From positions 620,001 to 684,000 of the forward strand of contig JALJCQ010000028.1 in the NCBI GenBank assembly GCA_023091665.1: a stretch of 64,000 nt of DNA. Direction: 5' to 3'. This DNA comes from Pythium myriotylum. Taxonomy: Eukaryota; Oomycota; Peronosporomycetes; Pythiales; Pythiaceae. Below are positions 37,090 through 48,760 of the stretch, in pieces. Within the stretch, counting starts at the first letter, position 1. Every line of letters begins with the position of its first letter. The notes under the pieces were generated by a model, which was not told the origin of the DNA, ran no database searches, and worked only from the letters and a program-made list of their open reading frames with translations. The position numbers were made by a program, and so were the translations under genes.

Positions 37090-40000
37090 ATGACGCACCG
37101 CAACCCCACGGAGCCGCGCGGGTCCATGGGCGTACCGGTGCCGGGGCTCCAGAGCCTGGCTCGCCAGACGACCTCCATCTTCCCCGATGACCCCGTCGGC
37201 GGCTCGGCTGGCAGCATCCCGCCACGCAAACCCTCCGTGCAGCTGCGACGGTCGTCCAGCATCTCGACGCAGATCGCCGGGCGACGCAAGAACACGATCC
37301 GCAACACGCAGGAGGCGATCGCCGAGGCTGCGTTAGCCGTCACGGCCAACACCATGGGCAGCGTGCGGCATCTCCACCAGGGCTCTCGCGTCGCGCCGGA
37401 CACGGTCGGCTTCGGGGCGACGCATGGGGCTAGCACGTCGGCGTTGCTGACCAAACGCACGTCGCTCGACACGCCGCGAGACTCATCGGCGATGCGAAGC
37501 AAGGCGCTGAGCGAGTTCAACATCTTCCTCACGATCATGGACGAGGTCGCGATCCATTTCGTCAAGCTCTACTTCATCAACATCACATCTTCGGCCGTGA
37601 TCGTCAAGATGGAAGAGTCGTTCACCAAGTACTACGCCAATTCGCAGCGGCGGCTCTATCTGCGCGGACTCACGGCACTCATCGTGTTCATGATCATGAC
37701 GTTCGGGTACGATTACGCCGTGCTCTGGAAGAAATTCAACTTTAGCAGCTCATTCAAGCCCACGCCTTCGTCGTCTTACGTCGGCAACACGCAGCTCCCA
37801 AAGTTCACGCTCGTGGTCGGGCTCAAGGTCGCCGTCGTGCTGCCGCTGCTCTTCCTCACGTACTTTCGCGCGCGGAAACACTCGTACGCCGAGGACTTTT
37901 GGCTCACGTGGATATGCATCGCGACCGTCGCGGCGTACCCGCTCGCCTACAACAAGCTCACGAACGACAACGGCGTCTCCTGGGTCTGCCTCGTGATCAT
38001 GTACATCTACAGCTGCACGCCCATCCGGTTCTTCCAGTGCTCGGTCTTTTGTCTCTTCTATCTGGCCATCTACGTCGTCGTCATGCTCGCGTACATCCCG
38101 GAGAGCGAAGAGAGCTCGCCGACGTCCGGGCGAGAGCGCGTGTCCAGCGAGACGCTCTACGCGTGTCTCTTCTGTTTGCTCATTCTGTTGCCGAGCCAGT
38201 CACGCGAATACGCCATCCGCGTGAGCTACATGAGCGAGCTCATGGTGCTGCTGCAGCAAGAGCAGCTCAAGATGGAGGAGAGCCGGTCCAAGGCGCTGCT
38301 CAACAGCATGCTGCCCGAGTCGATCGTCGCGCAGCTGCAAAGCGGCCGCGAGCTCATCGCCGACGAGTACGCGCACACGACCGTGCTCTTCGCCGAGGTC
38401 TGCGACTTTGACTACTACTCGTCCAAGCTCAAGCCGCAGCATGTCGTCGAGCTGCTCAACATCCTCTTCTACAAGTTCGACAAGCTCGTGGACGTGCACA
38501 ACGTGCACAAGGTCGAGACCATCGGCGCAGTCTACATGGTCGTCGGCGGCTGTCCCGATCCGATCGCGAACCACGCCGAGCTCGTGGCCAACCTCGCACT
38601 CGACATGATCCGCTGCATGCCCGAGGTGGGCGACAAGATCGCGCGCAAGCCCTGGGGCAGCACGGTCAAGAACCTCAACATCCGTATTGGCATCAACTCG
38701 GGCGGGCTCATGGCGGGCGTCGTGGGGATCCGCAACCCACGCTTCAAGCTCTTTGGCGACACGGTCAACGTGGCCTCGCGTATGGAGACGACGAACCTCC
38801 CGGGCCAGATCCAGATCACCGAGGCCACTTACAACATCATCAAGGAGAGCTACTTCACGGCTCTGCGCGGCAAGGTCTTTGTCAAAGGCCGTGGCGAGAT
38901 GGACACGTACTTCCTGAGAGGGCGAGGCAACTTCATCGTGCCGCCTCCAGCGGTTGTAGCGCCACCGCCGCCAGCACCACCGTCAGGACACGAGGACAAG
39001 CATGCGAATGCATCAGTGAACGGGCGCTTCCCGACCGAGGGCAATGGAGACTCCGAGGTGACGCCGACACGAGCCGGTAGTGGCACGCACCCGCAGCGCA
39101 TGACGATGGTACGGCAGAACCGCCGGCAGAACAGCGGCCCGAGCAAGCGAGACGGACTCCAGAAGCAGAACTCGCTGGCCAACTTGCTGGTGATCGCGTC
39201 CCAGGTGAACCTGCCGCCGCAGCACTTGGTAATCAACCCGGACGGCTCGCTCAACATGAAGCGCCACATGACGATGCAAAAGGCCAACGACATGGTCACG
39301 GCGACGATCGCGTCGACCGCGGCCTCGCCGATCCAGTCGAGTCTGCCCACGATGCTGCAGCCCGAGCAGCGGCGCATCACGATCTCGCACATCCGCGGCA
39401 GCAGCCTCCACCAGCTCGGCTCGCCTGTGCGGCTGCGAGAGAACATCTTCGACATCGTCGAGGAGGCCGACGAGTACAGCGACGCGACCAACTCGAGCAC
39501 GCAGATCATGAAGCTGCCCAAGGGGCTCACACGGTTTGAAGTCCTCTTCAGCGTCCACGGGCGGCCGCGGTCGAGCGAGCGGCTCACACAGGAGGCGTAT
39601 GAGTTTGAGGAGAGCTATCGGCTCGAGAACCGCGGGCGCTGGTTGCGGTTCTTCCGGCTCTCGGTGCTCGTGTTCCTGATCCTCAAGCCCTTCATGACCA
39701 TGTACATGACCATCCGACTCACGTCGGCGCGGTCGTTTGTGCAAAGCCACGTCATCTTTGTGCTCAACTTTTGCGTCATGTATCCACTGGGCATCGTCTA
39801 CTTACTGCACACGTTCTCGCCTCGCTTCCTCGAGTGGGAGCAGAGCACGAGCGTGCTCATCGTGCTCGTGGTTGCGCTCACGCTCAACGCCGAAAGCGTC
39901 TCGGCCAACTCGCTCGGCCACGCCTACATGAGCGTGATCGCGCTCTACCAGTGCTACTTCGCCAACGTCTCGTTCTTGCTTCGCGTCTCGACGGGCTTCG

Positions 40001-40863
40001 CGATCCTCGCCATGTACTTGCTCACGAACCTCATCATCGCACCGAAGTTCCACTGGACGCAGGAGACCGACAAGCTGCGCGTGTGCCGCAACGCGCTCTA
40101 CATCTTCATCTTCTTCGCCGGCCAGGCCTGGGTCGTCTTCAACTCGGAGTTCAAGCAGCGCATCAACCACTACCGCGACATCACGCTCAACTCGCAAAAG
40201 CAAAAGCTCGTAGAAGAGGAAGGGCGCATCACCAAGCTGCTGCAGAACTTGTTGCCCGAGACCATTGTCCACAAGCTTAAGGAAGACCCGGAGGCCACGA
40301 TCGCCGACTTTTTCGACAACGTGACCGTGCTCTTCACCGACATGGTCAACTTCACGGCCTATTCCTCCAAGGTCTCGGCCATGGAGCTTGTACAGTTCCT
40401 CAACGACATGTACACGCGCTTCGACACGATCGCCGAGAAGGAGAACCTCTACAAGGTCGAGATCATCGGCGACGCCTACTTCGTGGTCGGCGGCTGCCCC
40501 ATCGTGAGCTCCAACAACGCGCTCGCGGTCGTCACGGCCGCGACCGAGATGTTCGCCGTACTGCCCAACTTACGGCGCAACTGCGGCGTGCCCGACCTCA
40601 ACATCCGCATCGGCGTGCACTCGGGACCCGTGCTGGCAGGCGTCGTGGGCAGTAAGGACCCGCGGTATCATCTCTTTGGTGAGACGGTCACGATCGCCCA
40701 CAGCCTCGAGAGCAGCGGCGTGCCCGGACGCATCCACATCAGCGAGGCCACGTGGGCGCGCATGAACAAGGACACGCCCGCGCACGGCTTCAAGGTCGAG
40801 TACCACACGCTGCTCTCGATCCACGGCTACGCCAAGAAGATCCGCACGTATTTTGTATTATAA
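37090..40863 (+). CDS. Tandem class III adenylyl/guanylyl cyclase with two six-helix membrane units
   Basis: 1,257 residues, single exon, from the first ATG (37090) in a plausible context. Architecture: Ser/Arg-rich N-terminus, six membrane segments (about 190-390), cyclase domain 1 (about 425-615), a Pro/Ser linker, six membrane segments (about 860-1040), cyclase domain 2 (about 1075-1257). It makes cAMP or cGMP from ATP or GTP. The two domains are complementary. Domain 1 lacks the metal aspartates (E436 and A480 in their places) but has the catalytic N560 and R564. Domain 2 has both metal aspartates (D1084, D1128) but T1201 and S1205 replace Asn and Arg. So one active site should form between the domains, in the reverse order of animal transmembrane cyclases. 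The base-specificity position in domain 1 is Glu (E476), as in guanylyl cyclases; the partner position is K553 instead of Cys or Asp, so the substrate is uncertain. Confidence 0.92.
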   Translation: MTHRNPTEPRGSMGVPVPGLQSLARQTTSIFPDDPVGGSAGSIPPRKPSVQLRRSSSISTQIAGRRKNTIRNTQEAIAEAALAVTANTMGSVRHLHQGSRVAPDTVGFGATHGASTSALLTKRTSLDTPRDSSAMRSKALSEFNIFLTIMDEVAIHFVKLYFINITSSAVIVKMEESFTKYYANSQRRLYLRGLTALIVFMIMTFGYDYAVLWKKFNFSSSFKPTPSSSYVGNTQLPKFTLVVGLKVAVVLPLLFLTYFRARKHSYAEDFWLTWICIATVAAYPLAYNKLTNDNGVSWVCLVIMYIYSCTPIRFFQCSVFCLFYLAIYVVVMLAYIPESEESSPTSGRERVSSETLYACLFCLLILLPSQSREYAIRVSYMSELMVLLQQEQLKMEESRSKALLNSMLPESIVAQLQSGRELIADEYAHTTVLFAEVCDFDYYSSKLKPQHVVELLNILFYKFDKLVDVHNVHKVETIGAVYMVVGGCPDPIANHAELVANLALDMIRCMPEVGDKIARKPWGSTVKNLNIRIGINSGGLMAGVVGIRNPRFKLFGDTVNVASRMETTNLPGQIQITEATYNIIKESYFTALRGKVFVKGRGEMDTYFLRGRGNFIVPPPAVVAPPPPAPPSGHEDKHANASVNGRFPTEGNGDSEVTPTRAGSGTHPQRMTMVRQNRRQNSGPSKRDGLQKQNSLANLLVIASQVNLPPQHLVINPDGSLNMKRHMTMQKANDMVTATIASTAASPIQSSLPTMLQPEQRRITISHIRGSSLHQLGSPVRLRENIFDIVEEADEYSDATNSSTQIMKLPKGLTRFEVLFSVHGRPRSSERLTQEAYEFEESYRLENRGRWLRFFRLSVLVFLILKPFMTMYMTIRLTSARSFVQSHVIFVLNFCVMYPLGIVYLLHTFSPRFLEWEQSTSVLIVLVVALTLNAESVSANSLGHAYMSVIALYQCYFANVSFLLRVSTGFAILAMYLLTNLIIAPKFHWTQETDKLRVCRNALYIFIFFAGQAWVVFNSEFKQRINHYRDITLNSQKQKLVEEEGRITKLLQNLLPETIVHKLKEDPEATIADFFDNVTVLFTDMVNFTAYSSKVSAMELVQFLNDMYTRFDTIAEKENLYKVEIIGDAYFVVGGCPIVSSNNALAVVTAATEMFAVLPNLRRNCGVPDLNIRIGVHSGPVLAGVVGSKDPRYHLFGETVTIAHSLESSGVPGRIHISEATWARMNKDTPAHGFKVEYHTLLSIHGYAKKIRTYFVL

Positions 40864-40982
40864 TTTAACTGATCTCGACTACGGCAATTAACCTCGTTGA
40901 AGTGACTATTAAGTTCGCAGAACGAGCTCAACTTGCTTTTTTCGAACGAAAAACGAAGCATGGAAGATCGGGCGCCGCCACC

Positions 40983-43900
40983 ATGGGCAAGCTCGTCGCC
41001 GGCATGCTCGTGCGCGTCGTGGGCACGAGCGACGTCGGCTCGCTCGTGCTCGTGCGCGAGGCCGCGCAGACGTGCGTGATCAAGCTCACGCGAGACGGGA
41101 CACTGCGCAAGAACGTGCCGCTCGACGACGTCGAGGAGGCGCGCGAGAGCGAGACGCCGCGCTCGCCGCCGCGCCTGCTCGCGCTGCCGCCGTCGACGAC
41201 CGCGGGCAGCAGCAGCCCGGCCAAGAAGCTAGCGGTCGGCGATGCCGTCAAGGCCAGATACAAGAACGGCGCCAAGTGGTTCGACGGCACGATCGCCAAG
41301 GTGCGCGCCGACGGCACGTACGACGTGCAGTACGATGACGGCGACGTCGAGACGCGCGTCGACGCCGCGTGCGTGGAGCGCAAGGCGGCCGCACTGTCGC
41401 CTGTCAAATCGCCGATGAATAAGGCGCCGCGGTTTAGTGTCGGTGACAAGATCAAGGCTAGGTACAAGAAAGGCGCCAAGCTCTTTAGTGGGAAGATCGC
41501 CAAGAGCCACGCGGACGGCACGTACGACGTCAAGTACGACGATGGTGACGTCGAGACACGGGTGGAGGCGAGTTATATCCAGCGTGACGAAGAAGAGAAA
41601 GAGTCGACGGTTGCCGTGTCACCGAAAAAGAGCGGGGCGGCGAAGCCACGAGCGCAGATTGGCGACAAGGTCAAGGCGAGGTACAAGAAAGGAGCCAAGC
41701 TTTACGGTGGCGTCATTACGCGTATCCACTCAGACGGCACGTTCGATATCAAGTACGAAGATGGCGATGTCGAAAGTCGTGTTGAGGCCAAGTATATCGA
41801 GTTTTCTGAAAATGCCAAGACTGATGAGGGTGAAAGAGATCGGGGGAAGAAGTACCAGGTTGGAGATGCTGTCAAGGCCAAGTACAAAGGCGGCAAGAAG
41901 CTCTACCCAGGTATCATCAAAAAGGTCCACAGCGATGGCACGTACGATATCAAATACGAAGACGGAGACGTCGAGACCCGTGTGTCGGCCGATTTGATTG
42001 AAGAGGTCGAGACTGCCAAGCCGAGAAGCCCTAAGAAAGAGTCATCTGCTTCTCTCGCGGTTGGTGATGCGGTGAAGGCGAGATACAAAGGAGGGACGAA
42101 GCTCTTCCCAGGCACGATCCAGAGAGTGAGAACCGACGGTACCTACGACGTCAAGTATGACGACGGCGACGTTGAGACCAACGTCGACCCGCGACATATT
42201 GAGCTCGTGGAGAAGGAGTCACGGAAGGATTTGCAAGACGGACTGAACGTGGGGGATCGAGTCAAGGCGCGGTACAAGAAAGGGTCCAAGTTCTTCCCTG
42301 GGAAAATCACAAAAGTCCACTCGGATGGTTCGTATGACATTCGGTACGAGGACGGTGATTCCGAGACGCGCGTTCCTAGAGATTTCATTGAGGTCGAGTC
42401 AAAAGCATCGTCTCCAACCAAGACATCATCCAAGAAAGAGGATCGGCTTCAAGTTGGCGATGCCGTCAAGGCAAGATACAAGAAAGGTGCAAAGCTCTAC
42501 CCTGGCAAGATCACTCGCGTGCGGACTGATGGAACATTTGACGTCGAGTACGAAGATGGCGACGTTGAAATCCGTGTGGAGGCTTCCCTCATCGAAGCTG
42601 TATCGACAAACGAAACTGAGAAGCCAAAATCACCGAAGAAGAAGAAGAAGTCGTTTGAGGTGGGAGATGCCGTCATGGCCCGATACAAGAAAGGGGCAAA
42701 ATTGTTCCGCGGCACGATCAAGCGAGTGCGATCCGACGGCACGTATGATATTAAGTACGAAGACGGTGACGTTGAAACGTCTGTGGAGATAGATTACATC
42801 CAGTTGGACGAAGAAGCGATATCTAATGTAGCCAAGGAGAGTCCCAAGTTTGTCGTGGGGCAGACAGTCAAAGCTAAGTACAAGAACTCGTCCAAGTGGT
42901 ATCAAGGTCGGATCAGTCGGGCTCGATCGGATGGTTCGTATGACATCGAGTACGACGATGGCGAGCGTGAATCGAGCGTTGATGCCTCCAGGATCGAAGC
43001 AACATCCGTTGAAGCTTCTCCTAAGAAGAAAACGAAAGCTTTGAAAGTAGGAGAACAGGTCAAGGCACGGTTCAAAGGAGGAAAGAAGCTGTATAATGCA
43101 GAGGTGACTCGTGTCAGGACAGACGGAACGTATGATCTCAAGTATGAAGATGGTGATGTGGACACTCACGTAGCAATAGAAATGATCGAGTCGAGTACCG
43201 ACGAATCCAAAGAAACTACCAGTCGTGATCGTGTGGATGAGCCTGCAGTTGGCGATGCAGTCAAAGCTTACTATAAGAAGGGCAAAAAACTCTACCCTGG
43301 CAAGATTGTTCGACGGCATTCTGACGAAACGTTCGATATCAAGTACGACGACGGCGACGTGGAGAACCGGGTCTCACGCGGCCTCATCGTTTTTGAGTCA
43401 TCAGAGCCCTCTGACGGCCCTTCAAGATCACCAAAGAAATCGAAGCGGAAGTTGCAAGTCGGTGATCGCGTCGCTGCGACCCATGAACGAAGCAGTAAAC
43501 GGGTGCGTGGTCGAATTTCGCGCGTGCGTTCAGACGACACATTCGATATCGAGTTTGACGACGGTGAGACGGCAACACGAGTCGAGTTTGGCATGATCGA
43601 GGCTCTGAGCGGCTCTGATGGCGAACGAGATCAGCGCAAGAAACCAACTGAAGAGTACGACGTCGGGGATCAGATAAAAGCCCGGTACAAGAAAGGCACC
43701 AAATGGTTCCCGGGGAAGATAACTCGTGTCCGTACCGATGGGACTTACGACGTCAAATACGAGGACGGGGACGTTGAGCTGTCAGTTGCCGTGGAATTTA
43801 TTGAGCCCATGGAAAGGAACTCTGGCACGAAGAAGCTCGATGTCGGCGACAAGATCAGTGCTCGGTATAAGAATGGCTCGAAGTGGTACAACGGCACAGT

Positions 43901-46900
43901 ACTAAAGGTCAGGACGGACGGGACGTTCGACATTCGGTACGAAGATGGCGATAGTGAGGAGCGCGTAAAGCCAGAAAACATTCGCTCGATTAGCGAGACA
44001 CAAAGAGATCGTGAAGACAAGGCGTCCGAGACGACGTATGCAAAAGGTGACGTCGTAGAAGCAGACTACAAAGGTAAAGGGAAGTATCGACAAGGCAGGA
44101 TCACTCGAGTCCACGAGGATGGCAGCCTTGACATCGAATACGATAACGGCAACACAGAGAAGCGAGTGGCGGCACGTTTAGCGAGGCATGCAAAAGGAAA
44201 AGAAATGGGGCGTAGACCACGCTCCAAGAAGTCTAGTTCTGACTCTGAAAGTGACAACCAAGAGCAGCGTCAGCGACGGAGCCAGAGTGCGGGTTCTTCA
44301 AGCTCGGAGCACTCGGAAGCGGGCAAGAACAGGGAAAAAAAGACAAAGAAGAAGATCAAGAAAGGCTTGCGTGTGACAATGCGCAAGGCTGTCGATGCCA
44401 AATCGAGACGCATCGGACGCGTGAAGAAAACGCATTCAGATGGTTCGTGCGACATCCAATACAAGGACGGGGATGTCTCGAAACGAGTTTCGTCAGACGC
44501 CTTGTTAGTTTGCTCTAGTTCAGAGTCTTCAGAACAAGAGACGAACAGTTCCAAGAAGATTCGCCACTTATTCAAACGTGATCAAAAGGTTCTAGCGTGC
44601 TGGCGCCGCCCTACCAGGATGGCTAAAGCAGCGATTTCTGATCGCTGGGACGAAGCAACAGTTCTCGCCACCAGCGACAATGGCACTTATTCGGTGAGAA
44701 GAACCCTTACATTTGTACCAAATTTCCGAACCTGACTTCTTACCCGGGTAGATTCGGTATCGCGACGGCGGAATGGAAGAAGATGTGCCCGAGGAAGCTA
44801 TCAAGTCAGTTGCGGAGATGAAAGAGGCCAGTCGGTCAAAGACCCAAAATGATCCCGGGCGAGAACTATGCGAGCTGGACCTTGTCTTTTTGCTTGAGCA
44901 ACTTGCTATGACGGTGCGTGGTGTAGTGTTGCCGTACAGAGAGAACTGTACATGATTTCACGAAACTGACTGGCTCCGTGCTGAAGTTGCACGAGGAAGG
45001 AGAAGTTCAAAAGAAGCCACGGCTCCGATTTGGCGATACAGGCTCCTCAAGCAGTAGCAGTGAGTCGAATGGGAGTGCTGATTCGAGTGGATCGTCGCCA
45101 AAATCGAAATCAAAGAAAAAGCGCTCGAGGAAGGAAAACCCAATCGATAAGGTCAATATTGGTACTTCCATCAGAACGAGTGGCCAGTACTCACGTGTGT
45201 CATTTCCAGGCGATCAAGCGTCTCTTTGATGCTAAGTCCCTCGAGGGATATCGAGATCGCTTCAATCGTCATGATAGGCAAGATGCAGGACGAATCTCCA
45301 AGGCAAAGATCATAGATCTCGTTGAGGAGCTCTGCGCAAAAACAAGCCCCTGCATAGCCGACAACAATTCGATCAGACGACTGCTCACTGAATGGTTCTC
45401 CACACAAGACTCGCTTCGCACCCATTCAAAGTTTGATTTCAACACCTTTATGGTCGCGTTTGCCGTCGCGAAAAACCAACTCAGTCGACAGAAGATTCAG
45501 CAAAACATGGCCAATGCGTTGGAAGCTCGTTTCGCGTCCCACCATGAAAGCAAGAAGCAGCTCGAGCTGTGGCAGCAAAAACTCGGGTTCCGCGTTTTCG
45601 AAACGCTCCAGAGGTCCTTCCATGACTGTGCTATCCCTCGGATGTACCCGGCACAGATCCGTATCAGTGAGATCGCAGCATTGCTTGACCAGATCACTCG
45701 AAATTCTATACCTTCAAAGCCGTTGGAGGTATACCTCAAACAGATGCAGCTGCTGCCCCATCACACACTGCACCTTCCCGAGTTCATGTGCTGTTACTAT
45801 CAGTTGTATGGTTCGGCTGACTCTGGAAAAGCTCCAACGTGGGCTGAGCAACTCGAGCTTCGACCAGTCACATTTGTCGCCTCTTGTCTATTCTCAAATG
45901 GTGATCCATCGTGTGAAAGGCACGGAGACTTGGTCCGGCGACTGTGCATCGGACGAACGCCTGCGCAAGTCGACTTGATCATGCGTTTTCGCGAAGTCTT
46001 CGAGTCCCTACAAGCAAGCGACAGGGATCAAAAAGACACGACGATCTCTTCATCCCAATTGCATGAGTTCGCTTCCAAGGTGGTCAGCGATCCTAGTGTA
46101 CTTGACGCGTCTATCATGGCACTTCGCAAAAGAACAGCCGCAGTTTCCCTCGTGGAGATGTATTCGACATGTGGGTTTGTGATCGATGAGATCACATCGG
46201 CACCGACCGTCGTGAACGCGATCGAAAAGCTGCGTCTTCGAACAGAAGCGACCGAAGTGCGGCGGATCATTACCCTCGTCCGCAGCATGTGTCTCAAGGT
46301 GCTGCGGTTTCCGAACAATCCAGACTACTGGAGAATTCGTTCTGATAGCACCGCCTTCCAACAGAAGCTTGGCCGTTTCCACGGCGCGACCAGTCTGCTT
46401 GAAGCGGTTGGCTTTGTCGAATATGGGAAGTCCCATTTCGAACTTCGTGGGGCACGGATGGCGGACGGGAAACGGTCGAGCTGCTTAACCAAGACGATTC
46501 TCGATACGTTACGCGAGAGGTGCTCAGAGCTAGACGCAGAGCTGTCCGTCATGGATGGCGTCGAGAGTATTGTCTCTATTTTGCAACGTGTTGCCAAGCA
46601 CCGAGAGCATGATTGCCCACTAACACTCAGAGAATGCGAGGAAATTCTCAAGCATTTATCGACTTACATTGAAACAATACTCAAGAATCCGAAGGACTCG
46701 CGCTGTTGGCGCATCCGCGAGTCGAACAAAACCTTTCAGCGACAGATTGGGTATCTTCCCTTCTGCGCCGATCTCATGGCGTCGATTGGGTACGATTTGA
46801 CACCATCGTCACAAGGAAATGTCTACATGTTGCGAGGTTCGGGGCTAGGCAAGATGAATCCCGAGAAGGAAGGCAGTGCAGTGAATGCGAGCCTTTCCAA

Positions 46901-48659
46901 TTTCGCGTTTTCCAGTGTATCTGAGCAGATGGAGTGGTTTTTGTGGCGACGAAAGCAAGAGATTGAGAGTTTGCTGCAAGATGATATGGAGTATCTTGTT
47001 CAAATGCTTGCACCAGCGTCTTTTCCTTCCATGAAACTAGTGCAAGGGTCAACACTTGTCAATGATACGAAGTCATTGGGGAAGATGTATCCCTATGGGC
47101 GCAATGCGGCCGATGTTTTCTCGAAGACGCCTACCCAACAAGCTCAGTTGGCTATGATGAAAAAGGTTTTTGAATCACTGGACGTGAAGAAGAAGGGTTT
47201 TCTTACTGAGGAAGACTTTGGCAGTGGTCGAAAGTCAACCAGAATATGGTCGTCATTGGAAGCATTTGATTTGGATAAAGATGGCCACGTGGACATGGCT
47301 GATTTTATTGGATCTCTCGGTCCATGTCTTGACCATACTTTTGACCTATTCGACGTCACAGACCTCATCCCCTTCCAAAAGATGACGCTCAGCGAACAAG
47401 TTTCGACTGTTGTTGGACACACTCGGCTAGTGCTCAGTCCTGTCGAGGTTACAAGTATACTCGATACGGTTATCGGTCTTGTCTCTCGTGTGATCGACCA
47501 GCCCGATAAACCAGAGATCCGGGATATCCCGACCACGTCTCCTCTTGTAGCTCAATCTACACGACTCGCGTCCGTGAAAATGCTGCTCGACTTGTGTGGC
47601 TACAGGCCACCACCTCAGGGGGAGAATAAAACAGAGGCTGCCCGTGTAGCATTCACGTTGCTTCCCCATCAACATGTTCGATTCCAAATAACACGAACCC
47701 AGACAGAAACCATATCAGCGCCACTTGATGCCCAAACGGTGTCTCGCCTCCAGCTCATCTGTTCTATGCTGGGAGGGCATGCTCGAGCAATGATATATCC
47801 GTCTATAAGCGATGTAGGGGCCATGGCGCGAGCCATCGGAGAGATGAGACCGTTCGAAGACTGGGTTAAACTCGTTGAGGTTGTCATGTTGTGCTTGGAC
47901 AACATCCTCAAACACCCGGAAGACGAAGACCGCTATCGTCAACTGAAGACGACGACTAGAACCTTCACTAGTGTTGTCTCAAAAGTTGCGAGCGGTGTCC
48001 AGTTGTTTCTCGCGATTGGCTTTCGAGAAACCGATCGTGGAATGCTAGTGTTGCCCGACGAAATCAATACTACAGTGATCCAGGCACGCAAATTGGAACT
48101 GGTGGTTGGATACCACGTGCTCAAGATCGCTCAGAAACTGAGCTCATCATCGGTCGGAGAGCCTGAGTTTCCGTCACCAACCCGTGTGAAGAACGAAAAC
48201 TTCCTCACGGGAGATGCTGCAGTCGATTACTACAAGAAGAAGGCGCTTGCAGCTGATCTCGCACGAGAAGAAGCACTCAGAAAGAGCTTTCATCTGGAAA
48301 AACAGCTCGAGATTGTCGCAAAGTCGCAGTCGCGACGACTTCCTGCCACCTCGAAGTCCAGATCACGGTCAGCAAGTCACCAAAGATTGATGTCTCCCAC
48401 TGCAAAACGTCAGGATTCTCGTGCGACTCGCTTCTCGGCTTCTGGGCATTTTGCCTCTGAAGCAGACATCGAAGCCGAGATTCTGGCCGAGTTGTCACCT
48501 CGAAAGCACGCTGAGGAAGCGAGCAAGTCCCGACCAACGTCGCTTGGAGGAAAGAAGGTGTCGAGCCGATCTTGCCCCCCCGATTCATCCACGAACACCG
48601 CCCGGCCTTGGAAATCAACCCAGCGTCGTGTGCCGAGTGCCCCCTCCTCAACCGTATAG
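40983..48659 (+). CDS. Giant Tudor-like repeat, EF-hand and PUB-domain protein (four exons)
   Basis: My model is exons 40983-44693, 44752-44913, 44987-45151 and 45210-48659, all phase 0, about 2,495 residues. The first intron (58 bases, GTGAGA to GGGTAG) is clear; the second has an AAG acceptor and is less sure; the third has a GTCAAT donor. Exon 1 carries 16 units, and a 17th is completed across intron 1, of about 50 residues on a 70-residue pitch: VGD.VKARYKKG.KLYPG.I.RV..DGTYD(I/V)KYEDGDVETRV....IE. This is the Tudor/chromo-barrel type seen in methyl-reader and lamin-receptor proteins. Ser/Lys-rich linkers follow. Exon 4 has EF-hand-like segments (NRHDRQDAGRI; FDLDKDGHVDM near residue 2040) and three or four PUB/PUG-like domains (about 1680-1765, 1800-1895, 2075-2170, 2212-2304) with the ILKNP.D.R...R..N..F pattern. 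PUB domains dock on p97/Cdc48. The C-terminus is a basic coiled coil. No known orthologue; exon 4 could be a separate gene if the small exons are wrong. Confidence 0.7.
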
Positions 48660-48760
48660 TAATGATCTCTTTGTGTGATTATGAGATGTGCAGTGGAAGA
48701 GGCTAACGACTACGGTGGGCGAATATGTAGATTGCGCCTCTTCTTGAGTCGACACTTGCG

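Noticed and set aside
44914..44941. 28-base intron in the Tudor-PUB gene
   Set aside because: Phase fits, but too short to splice; the 73-base alternative ending at 44986 with an AACTGAC branch-like string is preferred.
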